Below, piece after piece: positions 6,369-12,506 of a stretch of DNA of 15,910 nt. The number at the start of each line of letters is the position of its first letter. Positions within the stretch are counted from its first letter, which is position 1. The stretch comes from Deltaproteobacteria bacterium (GTDB lineage Bacteria; Desulfobacterota_B; Binatia; UBA9968), in NCBI GenBank assembly GCA_016193385.1, contig JACPSF010000348.1, positions 1 to 15,910 of the forward strand. The letters run 5' to 3'. A model generated the notes under the pieces. That model was not told where the DNA came from. It did not search any database and was given only the letters and a program-made list of their open reading frames with translations. The position numbers and the translations under genes were made by a program.

Positions 6369-6854
6369 ATGACCGCAAAGCATTGGAATAGTCCGCCTGA
6401 GATGCAGATTGATCCGAGCAAGATCTACACGGCGACGATTGAGATCGGCAATGGCATCATTGAACTGGAACTCTACCCGCAACACGCGCCGAAAACGGTC
6501 AACAACTTCGTGTTCTTGGCTCGGCAGGGGTTCTACGATGGCGGGACGTTCCACCGGGTGATCCGCGATTTCATGATTCAGGGGGGAGATCCGACGGGTA
6601 CGGGTCGGGGTGGCCCTGGCTACACGTTCGAAGACGAGGTGGCGGGAAATCCACTGACGCACGAGAGGGGAGTGATCTCGATGGCCAACGCCGGTCCGAA
6701 CACGAACGGGAGCCAGTTCTTCATCACCCATTTGCCGCAGCCGCACTTGAATGGGAAGCACACAGTGTTCGGGAAGGTAATCAAGGGGCAGGACGTCGTG
6801 GATGCAACGCGGCAGGGGGATAGGATGGAGCGGGTGAAAATTAGCGACGGTTAA
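6369..6854 (+). CDS. Cyclophilin-type peptidyl-prolyl cis-trans isomerase
   Basis: A 161-residue single-domain cyclophilin that catalyses proline cis-trans isomerisation during protein folding. The active site is easily seen: [14 protein letters not shown] (61-74) contributes the catalytic Arg63 plus Phe68 and Gln71, [16 protein letters not shown] (105-120) forms the proline pocket, and [10 protein letters not shown] (126-135) carries His126 where human cyclophilin A has Trp121, as is common in bacteria and lowers cyclosporin affinity. No signal peptide is evident, so it is cytoplasmic. AGGAGGT seven bases before the ATG makes the start firm. A seven-codon open frame begins at 6349 and ends on the ATGA of this start. 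The gene converges with thiI; the 52-base gap between them shows no clear terminator. Confidence 0.93.
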   Translation: MTAKHWNSPPEMQIDPSKIYTATIEIGNGIIELELYPQHAPKTVNNFVFLARQGFYDGGTFHRVIRDFMIQGGDPTGTGRGGPGYTFEDEVAGNPLTHERGVISMANAGPNTNGSQFFITHLPQPHLNGKHTVFGKVIKGQDVVDATRQGDRMERVKISDG

Positions 6855-6906
6855 ATGATGGGTTTAAGCGCCGGCTTTTCGGACGCTGATCAAGCTTATT
6901 GGAAAC

Positions 6907-8070
6907 TCACTCGGGGAATTTGAATTCCCGGACCTCCGCCTTTTCTACGCCGAACTCCGTCAAGGCGGGTATGTTCAGCAGGGCTTCGGCCTCCTCCACG
7001 TCGGAAAGCCTGGCCTTAGTGGCGGGATGGCGCGGGACAAAGAGCTGGCAGCAGTCCTGGTCGGGGATAATCGAAGTCTCGAAGGTGCCGAGCTGTTGGG
7101 CCTCCTCCACAATCTCCTGTTTGTCCATTCCTACGAGCGGCCGCAGGATCGGTAGATTGGCCGCTTCTTCGATCACCGCGAGATTGGGTAGCGTCTGGGA
7201 GGCGACCTGGGCCAGGCTCTCGCCGGTGACGAGCGCGCCTGCTTTCTCCTTCCGGGCGATCGCCTCCGCAATTCGCATCATCATCCGGCGGTAGAGAACC
7301 ACCCTTAAGGGTCTCAGGACAGACGCCACGATCTCGCGCTGGATCTCGCCAAATGGAACCAGATAAAGGCGCGAAGCGAACTGATAGCGGGTTAGGAGTT
7401 TTACCAGCTCTTGGGTTTTCTCCTGCGAGGTCTTGTCGAGGTAAGGGACGCTATGAAAATGGACGAAGATGAGGCGGCAGCCGCGCCGCATCATACGGTA
7501 AGCGGCCACGGGGGAATCGATCCCGCCGGAGATCAGGGATACGGCCCTGCCGCTCACCCCTACGGGTAACCCTCCGGCTCCGGCGATCTTATCTACGCCG
7601 AAAAAGGCGTCGCGGGGAAGAATCTCGATGGAGACGGTAAGCTCGGCATGCTTCAAATCCACCCGGGCGCCGGATTTCTGTTTGACTCGCGCCCCGACTT
7701 CCCGGTTGATTTCCGGAGAGGTGATGGGGAAGTTTTTGTCTCCTCTCTTGGTTTCGATTCGAAAAGAGGCAAATTGTCTGCCGTTGAGGAATTCGAGGAT
7801 ACTGTCTCCGATAAGTTTGAGATCGGGGTCGATCCTCTCGACGAAGGAGAAGTTGGCCACGCCAAAAACCCGCCGCAGACGCTCGCTGACCTCCCCGAGG
7901 TCCGATGTTTCAGCGAAGCGGATAAGGAGACGGCCGGGGAGGCTTTTGATCTCTTTCACGCCGAGTCCTCTCACCGAGGTGGCAAGGTTTCGCTTGAGCA
8001 TCTCGACGAAGTAGGGGCGATTGCCTTTCTTCAAAGCCACCTCGTGGTAACGCACCAGGACAGACTTCAC
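6907..8070 (-). CDS. thiI: tRNA 4-thiouridine synthase ThiI, short form without rhodanese domain
   Basis: A 387-residue sulfurtransferase that adenylates U8 of tRNA and exchanges oxygen for sulfur to make 4-thiouridine; relatives also supply sulfur for thiamin thiazole. Order of parts: an N-terminal ferredoxin-like segment (VRYHEVALKKGNRPYFVEML, about 6-25), a THUMP domain to about residue 165, then the PP-loop ATPase with SGGIDSP (181-187). Cys341 in the DQDCCQ stretch (337-342) corresponds to catalytic Cys344 of the E. coli enzyme (DYCGVISKSP). The protein stops soon afterwards, so the rhodanese domain with its persulfide cysteine is absent, as in Bacillus, where a dedicated cysteine desulfurase donates sulfur. 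The start is GTG (CAC at 8068-8070 on the plus strand); no better start exists before the upstream stop, and no good ribosome site is visible. It is divergent from the cupin gene. Confidence 0.92.
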   Translation of the reverse strand: MKSVLVRYHEVALKKGNRPYFVEMLKRNLATSVRGLGVKEIKSLPGRLLIRFAETSDLGEVSERLRRVFGVANFSFVERIDPDLKLIGDSILEFLNGRQFASFRIETKRGDKNFPITSPEINREVGARVKQKSGARVDLKHAELTVSIEILPRDAFFGVDKIAGAGGLPVGVSGRAVSLISGGIDSPVAAYRMMRRGCRLIFVHFHSVPYLDKTSQEKTQELVKLLTRYQFASRLYLVPFGEIQREIVASVLRPLRVVLYRRMMMRIAEAIARKEKAGALVTGESLAQVASQTLPNLAVIEEAANLPILRPLVGMDKQEIVEEAQQLGTFETSIIPDQDCCQLFVPRHPATKARLSDVEEAEALLNIPALTEFGVEKAEVREFKFPE

Positions 8071-8083
8071 GGAGGTAAAATAA

Positions 8084-8102
8084 CAGATTTGTAGCAGATT
8101 TG
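8084..8102. promoter_or_regulatory. Direct repeat in the divergent thiI/cupin promoter region
   Basis: CAGATTTG occurs at 8084-8091 and again at 8095-8102, offset by 11 bases, about one helical turn, which suits a protein binding one face of DNA. It lies in the 79-base gap between the divergent thiI and cupin genes. Possible cupin promoter boxes, TTGCAT at 8100 and TAGAGT at 8122, are weak. Confidence 0.3.
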
Positions 8103-8149
8103 CATGGATCTTTGCCTATGGTAGAGTATTTTCGCCAAAGGAGAAACCT

Positions 8150-8476
8150 ATGGAGCATTTCAGGAAGGTCGCGGAAGCCGTTCAGTTTTCATCGGAGAAG
8201 ATGAAGAAGAACGGTCTCTTTGAGACTGAAAGAATGTTTTGCGATCTTTACTGCTTCGAGCCTGGCCAGTCCCAGGCGCCGCACACGCACGAGGGTTCTG
8301 ATAAGGTTTACTTTGTCCTGCGCGGGAGAGGCAAGTTCCAGATCGGGCCGGAAGAGAAAGAACTCGGAGAGAGTGAAATTGCGCTCGCGCCCTCGGGCCA
8401 GAGGCACGGGGTTAGCAACCCGGGACCGGACCGGCTGGTCCTACTCGTTTTCATAGCACCCAAACCATCGCATTAG
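8150..8476 (+). CDS. Small cupin-domain protein
   Basis: A 108-residue single-domain cupin. Motif 1 contains HTH at residues 45-47 followed by DKVYFVLRGRG, and motif 2 is GESEIALAPSGQRHGVSN with the third metal His. The usual glutamate of motif 1 is not in place (Lys precedes VYFVL), so the metal would be held by three histidines, as in some monocupins. Such proteins are often sugar or aromatic isomerases, dioxygenases, or mannose-6-phosphate-isomerase-like proteins; the sequence does not decide. AAAGGAG six bases before the ATG is a good ribosome site. The SDR gene starts 36 bases downstream and is probably co-transcribed. Confidence 0.8.
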   Translation: MEHFRKVAEAVQFSSEKMKKNGLFETERMFCDLYCFEPGQSQAPHTHEGSDKVYFVLRGRGKFQIGPEEKELGESEIALAPSGQRHGVSNPGPDRLVLLVFIAPKPSH

Positions 8477-8512
8477 ACTCAGGGAGGCACTAGGCAGTAG
8501 AGGTTAAGGGGA

Positions 8513-9232
8513 GTGAAATCACTTTCCGGAAAAGTCGCCATTGTGACCGGCGCCGGCAGGGGGATCGGAAAGGCGATTGCTCTTTTCCTGGGCGGCTCTG
8601 GCGTGCGCGTCGTCCTGGCAGCGCGAAGCGAACCGGAGCTGAATCAAGTTGCAGCAGAGATCCGCAGCCGGGGCGGGGAAGCCTTGGTGGTCATGACGGA
8701 CCTGACCCGCGATGTGGAGATCGAGCGGCTGGTCGACGCAACCCTCGGCCATTGGGGCTCGATCGATTTCCTCATCAACAACGCCGGTTGGGGCCGGACC
8801 GCTCCTGTCATCAAGGCGAAACCGGAGGACTGGGATCGAACCTTTCAGGTCAACCTGCGCGCCCCCATGTTTCTGACCCAACTGGTCCTTCCGACGCTGA
8901 TCGCGAAGGGGGAAGGCGCCATCGTCAATATCGGCTCCATCTCAGGGAAGGCGGGTCAGGCCAACACGGCGGCCTATTGCGCCTCGAAATTCGGCTTGAT
9001 CGGGTTTACCGAGTCCCTCTACGAGGAGGTGAGGGCGCATGGGATCAAGGTGGCGGTCATTCTTCCCGGGTTTGTCGACACCCCTTTAATTCCTCAGACG
9101 CGCCGGTTGGATCGAAACAAAATGATTCCCCCCGAAGACATCGCGCAGGCGGTCGTCTTCGTTTTGACCTCCTCGTCTGCTTCCTGCCCGGTTGAGATTA
9201 CCGTCCGACCCCAGCGATCGCCGTACACTTAG
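8513..9232 (+). CDS. Classical SDR oxidoreductase (FabG-like)
   Basis: A 239-residue short-chain dehydrogenase that reduces or oxidises a carbonyl/alcohol with NAD(P)H. Visible signatures are TGAGRGIG (12-19), Arg38 after the second strand favouring NADP, NNAG (89-92), Asn114, Ser142, and YCASK with Tyr155 and Lys159. The LPGFVDTPL loop (184-192) follows. The C-terminus reads EITVRPQRSPYT instead of the FabG-type TGxxxxVDGG; this ending is seen in other SDR subgroups and argues against fatty-acid FabG. The start is GTG at 8513, giving VKSLSGKVAIVTGAG, which fits the family; GAGG nine bases upstream is the likely ribosome site. Probably in an operon with the cupin. The substrate is unknown. 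Confidence 0.85.
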   Translation: MKSLSGKVAIVTGAGRGIGKAIALFLGGSGVRVVLAARSEPELNQVAAEIRSRGGEALVVMTDLTRDVEIERLVDATLGHWGSIDFLINNAGWGRTAPVIKAKPEDWDRTFQVNLRAPMFLTQLVLPTLIAKGEGAIVNIGSISGKAGQANTAAYCASKFGLIGFTESLYEEVRAHGIKVAVILPGFVDTPLIPQTRRLDRNKMIPPEDIAQAVVFVLTSSSASCPVEITVRPQRSPYT

Positions 9233-9288
9233 GCAGAAGGCGATGGGCAATCGACACCCGATGTATCGGATTCTCCCCGTTCACACCT

Positions 9289-9309
9289 GACTGCCAACTG
9301 CCGACTTTG
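9289..9309. repeat. Short 7-base-period tandem repeat between convergent genes
   Basis: GACTGCC, AACTGCC and GACTTTG follow each other at exact 7-base spacing in the gap between the SDR gene and the convergent HAD gene. The ACTG core and period match the array at 52-72. No U-rich terminator is seen in this 85-base gap; a small inverted repeat, CCGAT-GT-ATCGG, lies at 9258-9269. Confidence 0.45.
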
Positions 9310-9317
9310 TTGAGCCA

Positions 9318-10001
9318 CTACGAGATGAGTTTCTCAAGGTATTCGAGATCGACTTCTTCCAGGCTTCGAACAACCGCATCCGCCTCTGTGAGTTCCTCCG
9401 CGGGGTGGGAATTGGCAACGGCCAGGCATTTGATGCCGGCCCGATGGGCACCGAGAATGCCTTCTTTGGAATCTTCAATGACAAGGCACTCTGAGGGGTG
9501 TATGGCCTCACCCCCGGGTTGGTTCTGGTTAAGCAAAGCCAGGGCCTTAATAAAGATCTCCGGACTTGGTTTTCCTTCGTTAGTATCTTCTGTACTAACA
9601 ATAACTTGGAAATAGTTTATTAAGCTGATCCTTTCAGTTATAATTTCGATCTCGCTGCGCAGAGCTCCGGACGCAATGGCCAGGGGATAATGAGCAGCAA
9701 CGAGGGGGACCAATTGTTTGACCCCGGGAAAAGGGCGGAGCTTGGTTTTGATGGATTCGCGGTAGTAGCGGGCCTTGCGCTGAATCAACTCGGCCAGCAA
9801 GCGGTTGTCGAGTGTTCTGCCATGTTCCTGAAAGGCTGCCCTGAAGCAGCCTTTGTCGTCCATGCCGAGATAGCGCGCGTAATAATCCTTTTCGCTGAGC
9901 GAAATTCCTTCTTCCGTGAGGACTCTTTGGAACAGCTCCAGGTGGATGGGTTCGTCATCGACTAAGACCCCATTAAAGTCGAAAATGATCGCTCGGAGCA
10001 C
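9318..10001 (-). CDS. HAD-superfamily hydrolase (beta-phosphoglucomutase/phosphatase-like)
   Basis: A 227-residue haloacid-dehalogenase-type phosphohydrolase. Motif I is DFNGVLVD with nucleophile Asp8; the helical cap occupies about 16-85; motif II is Ser111 in IASGA; motif III is Lys144 in EGKPSPE; motif IV is the Glu176-Asp177 pair in IEDSKEGI. The second motif I position, normally the general acid/base Asp in phosphatases and beta-phosphoglucomutase, is Asn10. The start is GTG (CAC at 9999-10001), giving MLRAIIFDFNG; no ATG fits and the ribosome site is weak. It diverges from the Nudix gene. Small sugar phosphates are typical substrates of this subgroup, but the actual substrate cannot be told. 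Confidence 0.85.
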   Translation of the reverse strand: MLRAIIFDFNGVLVDDEPIHLELFQRVLTEEGISLSEKDYYARYLGMDDKGCFRAAFQEHGRTLDNRLLAELIQRKARYYRESIKTKLRPFPGVKQLVPLVAAHYPLAIASGALRSEIEIITERISLINYFQVIVSTEDTNEGKPSPEIFIKALALLNQNQPGGEAIHPSECLVIEDSKEGILGAHRAGIKCLAVANSHPAEELTEADAVVRSLEEVDLEYLEKLIS

Positions 10002-10008
10002 GCTTCAC

Positions 10009-10023
10009 GGATATACAATATCC
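10009..10023. promoter_or_regulatory. Inverted repeat in the divergent HAD/Nudix promoter region
   Basis: GGATAT and ATATCC form a perfect 6-bp inverted repeat with a three-base spacer, seven bases upstream of the HAD start and 38 before the Nudix start. It could be an operator or contain -10 boxes on either strand. This is a short motif and the call is tentative. Confidence 0.3.
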
Positions 10024-10061
10024 CCTTTTGTTTCAACTGCGCCTGAGGTAAAAGGAGGATG

Positions 10062-10607
10062 ATGGCCAACCATGAAAAGCATCACAGTCATGGCCCGGTA
10101 GAGCCCTGCTTCTGTCCCCGATGCGGCGGGGAGCTGGAGCTGCGGACGGTGAAACTGTCGGAACCCCAACGGCTGGTCTGCCAGAAATGCTCCTTTATCT
10201 TTTATCTCGATCCCAAGGTCGTCGCCGGCACCCTGTTCAGCCTAGATGGCCGCGTGGTGCTGATTCGCCGCGGAATCGAGCCGGCCATGGGGAAATGGTC
10301 ATTTCCGGGGGGTTATGTGGACCGGGGAGAGAGTGTCCAGGAGGCGGCCATTCGGGAAACCAAGGAAGAGTGCCTTCTTGATGTCCGCCTGGCCTCGCTT
10401 CTCGGCGTGTATTCTTACCCTCGTTCGCCGAACGTCGTTGTGGTCTACGTGGGCGAGGTCGTCGGCGGAGAGCTTAAGGCGGGAGATGAGGCCGTCGAGG
10501 CCAACGCATTCAAGGCTTCGGAAATTCCCTGGCAAGAGCTTGCCTTTATAAGTACCAGCGATGCGCTGCGGGATTATATAAGGCTTTATCCAGGCCCGGG
10601 ACTCTGA
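10062..10607 (+). CDS. Nudix hydrolase with N-terminal zinc ribbon
   Basis: A 181-residue hydrolase of nucleoside diphosphates linked to another group. After a His-rich leader (EKHHSH), a zinc ribbon is made by CPRC (18-21) and CQKC (40-43). The Nudix box runs from Gly84 to about residue 106: G-x5-E90-x7-R98-E99-x2-E102-E103, with Cys104 in place of the usual glycine. This ribbon-plus-Nudix layout is seen in NudC-like NAD(H) pyrophosphatases and in ADP-ribose hydrolases, but the protein lacks the extra N-terminal domain of NudC, so the substrate is open. Two adjacent ATGs exist, at 10059 and 10062. AAAGGAGG ends at 10058, so the second is preferred although spacing is short. The gene precedes the tctC operon by 51 bases and may or may not be transcribed with it. 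Confidence 0.87.
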   Translation: MANHEKHHSHGPVEPCFCPRCGGELELRTVKLSEPQRLVCQKCSFIFYLDPKVVAGTLFSLDGRVVLIRRGIEPAMGKWSFPGGYVDRGESVQEAAIRETKEECLLDVRLASLLGVYSYPRSPNVVVVYVGEVVGGELKAGDEAVEANAFKASEIPWQELAFISTSDALRDYIRLYPGPGL

Positions 10608-10658
10608 GAGGTTTAGAGGCAGAGGATCAAGAAAGGCGCTTCCTATTTGGGGGGAGTT

Positions 10659-11657
10659 ATGATCACTAAGCGAAGAGTCATTGTTCGAGCGGTTCAATCC
10701 TGGTCAGGCGCGATCATGTTGGTATCCGCCCTGGCGGTTACGGCTCTTGCTCCAGCCGACCTGATGGCGCAGAAGTTTCCTAACCGACCGGTGGCCTGGA
10801 TTGTTCCATATCCGCCTGGTGGTGCGTTTGACATTCTGCCGCGAGGGATTAGTCCGATCCTGGCAAAGCAACTCGGCATTCCCGTGCTCGTTCAGAACAT
10901 CCCGGGCCCGGAGGGCTACAACCAGTTTTTCCGGTCTCCACCGGACGGGCATACCATCGGCATGGTTGATTTAGTCGGGGAGCTAGCCCAAAAACTCGTT
11001 AGAAAACCGGTCTACGACGTGGCCAGGTTTGAATATTTGGGCCGAATCAGCACGGGCATCAACCTGTTTGTGGGCTCACCGAAGTCCACATTCAGAAGAC
11101 TGGAAGACCTGAAGGGGGCTAAAGAGCCAGTCCGTTGCGGCTCTTTTGGGGCGCTTTCAACACCCACGCTGGAGTGTATCCTCCTGTCCGAGCGAATGGG
11201 ATTCCCGGTAACGATTGTCAGATTTACCGGGCCGGCGGAGGTCATTGTCGGCATCGTGAGAGGAGACGCAGACATAGCGGCTTTGGGTACGACGCTTTGG
11301 CTTGACCACATCGCTAAAGGTAATGTCATGCCGCTTCTTCTCTGGAGTGAAAAGCGCGATTCTCGTGTTCCTGGCGTGATCAGCTTGAAGGACATCGGCC
11401 TGGAAGAGCTCAACGTGGTTGCCTCGCAGCGCGCCGTGGCAACTTCTCCCGGGACTCCGGTGAATCTCGTTCAGGTGTTGGGCAAGGCTCTCGGCGAGGC
11501 GATTGAATCGGAGCAGGTGCAGAAGTTCCTGGCCGAAAGAAAATTTGAAACCGACAGGGAGATAGGCGAGCCGTTCCGCCAAACCGTGGCGAATGTCAGA
11601 GGCCTGCTCGAGAAGTACGATTCCGTAATCAAAAAGTTCGTCAAGAGCGGAAAGTAA
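10659..11657 (+). CDS. tctC: TctC/Bug-family substrate-binding protein of the TTT operon
   Basis: A 332-residue periplasmic receptor for the tripartite transporter encoded downstream. A signal peptide with an Arg/Lys-rich start (TKRR) and hydrophobic core ends at LMA-QK (cleavage after residue 37). AWIVPYPPGGAFDILPRG (46-63) is the Bug-family signature that grips a carboxylate, and SPPDGHTIGM (93-102) is the usual second element. Asp57-type ligand contacts are kept. The ATG at 10659 is preferred over a TTG at 10647 because GGGGAG lies directly upstream. The neighbours, a racemase-superfamily enzyme and TctA/TctB, suggest an organic acid such as a malonate or dicarboxylate derivative as ligand; this is inferred from context only. 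Confidence 0.88.
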   Translation: MITKRRVIVRAVQSWSGAIMLVSALAVTALAPADLMAQKFPNRPVAWIVPYPPGGAFDILPRGISPILAKQLGIPVLVQNIPGPEGYNQFFRSPPDGHTIGMVDLVGELAQKLVRKPVYDVARFEYLGRISTGINLFVGSPKSTFRRLEDLKGAKEPVRCGSFGALSTPTLECILLSERMGFPVTIVRFTGPAEVIVGIVRGDADIAALGTTLWLDHIAKGNVMPLLLWSEKRDSRVPGVISLKDIGLEELNVVASQRAVATSPGTPVNLVQVLGKALGEAIESEQVQKFLAERKFETDREIGEPFRQTVANVRGLLEKYDSVIKKFVKSGK

Positions 11658-11705
11658 CGGCGGGTTGCGCTACGCGCGGAGCGCCGAAAACGAGGGCAAT
11701 GAAAC

Positions 11706-12461
11706 ATGTTCGGCTGGAGAAAAAGGATTGGCTTCATTAGCCCGACGGTCATAGAGGTTATCCCTTACGACTTCTATCGCTTTGCTCCGGACGGTGTCGG
11801 CCTGGTCGGAGTCACCTGTAACATCGAAGGCTGGGCCAAAGACCAATACGATATCGCGTTAGCAACGGTGGAGCGCTTGGCGCAATATCTGGCTTCTCGC
11901 CAGGTGGACTTCATCATCCACGGAGGGGCGCCACTGGTCGTGAGCCGAGGCAAGGGGTTTGACCTCGAGCTTATCGCTCGGATCGAAAAACTAACGGGGA
12001 TCCCCGCCTCGACCACCGTTAGGGCGGCGATGGACGCCCTCAATCATGTGGGGATCGGGAAGCTCGTGCTCGCATCACCCTTCCCCGAGGACTTAAATCG
12101 GCAGGTAGCAGCCTTCCTGGAGGCCTATGGATTTTCGGTACTGCACACCGCCACGTTGAATGTCCCGTTCAAGGAGCTCCAGAACGTCCCACCCTCGGTT
12201 ATTTACCGTTTTGCCGTCGAGGCTGCCAAACGGACGCCTGGGGCTGACGGCCTCTATATGCCTTGTCCGCAGTGGCCGGTCGCGGATATCGTCGAGATCC
12301 TGGAGAGAGACATCCAGAAGCCGGTAGTGGCTAGTGACCCTGCTGACTTTTGGAGCGCTTTCCGCAGGCTGGGGATTCGTGACCACATCACGGGCTATGG
12401 GATGCTTCTTGCCAGCTTAGCTGCGGATGTCTCCGCAAAGGATAAGCCGGGAAAGAGTTAA
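11706..12461 (+). CDS. Asp/Glu racemase-superfamily enzyme, arylmalonate-decarboxylase/maleate-isomerase-like
   Basis: A 251-residue cytoplasmic protein of the cofactor-independent Asp/Glu/hydantoin racemase superfamily. Racemases and maleate isomerase use two cysteines; arylmalonate decarboxylase keeps only the second (Cys188) with Gly74 at the first site. Here the first site reads HGGAPLVV with Gly73-Gly74, and the second reads MPCPQW with Cys187, so the pattern and numbering match the decarboxylase. Early residues IGFISPT (8-14) form the first substrate loop. It is placed between tctC (48 bases upstream) and tctA (45 bases downstream), implying that it acts on the imported substrate. GAGG about ten bases upstream supports the ATG at 11706. 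A non-redox decarboxylase or isomerase of a dicarboxylate is the best guess; activity is unproven. Confidence 0.78.
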   Translation: MFGWRKRIGFISPTVIEVIPYDFYRFAPDGVGLVGVTCNIEGWAKDQYDIALATVERLAQYLASRQVDFIIHGGAPLVVSRGKGFDLELIARIEKLTGIPASTTVRAAMDALNHVGIGKLVLASPFPEDLNRQVAAFLEAYGFSVLHTATLNVPFKELQNVPPSVIYRFAVEAAKRTPGADGLYMPCPQWPVADIVEILERDIQKPVVASDPADFWSAFRRLGIRDHITGYGMLLASLAADVSAKDKPGKS

Positions 12462-12468
12462 GCGACAA

Positions 12469-12495
12469 CGAATCGGCTCCGCCTGGCCCGATTCG
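12469..12495 (+). other. Intercistronic hairpin before tctA
   Basis: CGAATCGG (12469-12476) pairs perfectly with CCGATTCG (12488-12495) around an 11-base loop, in the 45-base gap before tctA. The stem ends 11 bases before the ATG at 12507, covering the usual ribosome-site zone. No T-run follows. It may protect upstream mRNA ends or limit permease translation relative to the binding protein. Confidence 0.5.
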
Positions 12496-12506
12496 GACGG
12501 ACGGCG

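Noticed and set aside
6855..6906. Terminator between the convergent cyclophilin and thiI genes
   Set aside because: AAGC-GCCG-GCTTTT gives just four base pairs and a short T-run; too weak to call.
7648..8094. Plus-strand open frame opposite thiI
   Set aside because: It is a shadow of a well-conserved gene with PP-loop and THUMP features.
9196..9232. Truncated or frameshifted C-terminus of the SDR
   Set aside because: The EITVRPQRSP ending differs from FabG but is a normal ending for other SDR subgroups, and the length is usual.
11667..11684. Hairpin (GCGCT/AGCGC) between tctC and the decarboxylase-like gene
   Set aside because: Only a five-base stem with an eight-base loop in GC-rich sequence and no T-run; likely chance.
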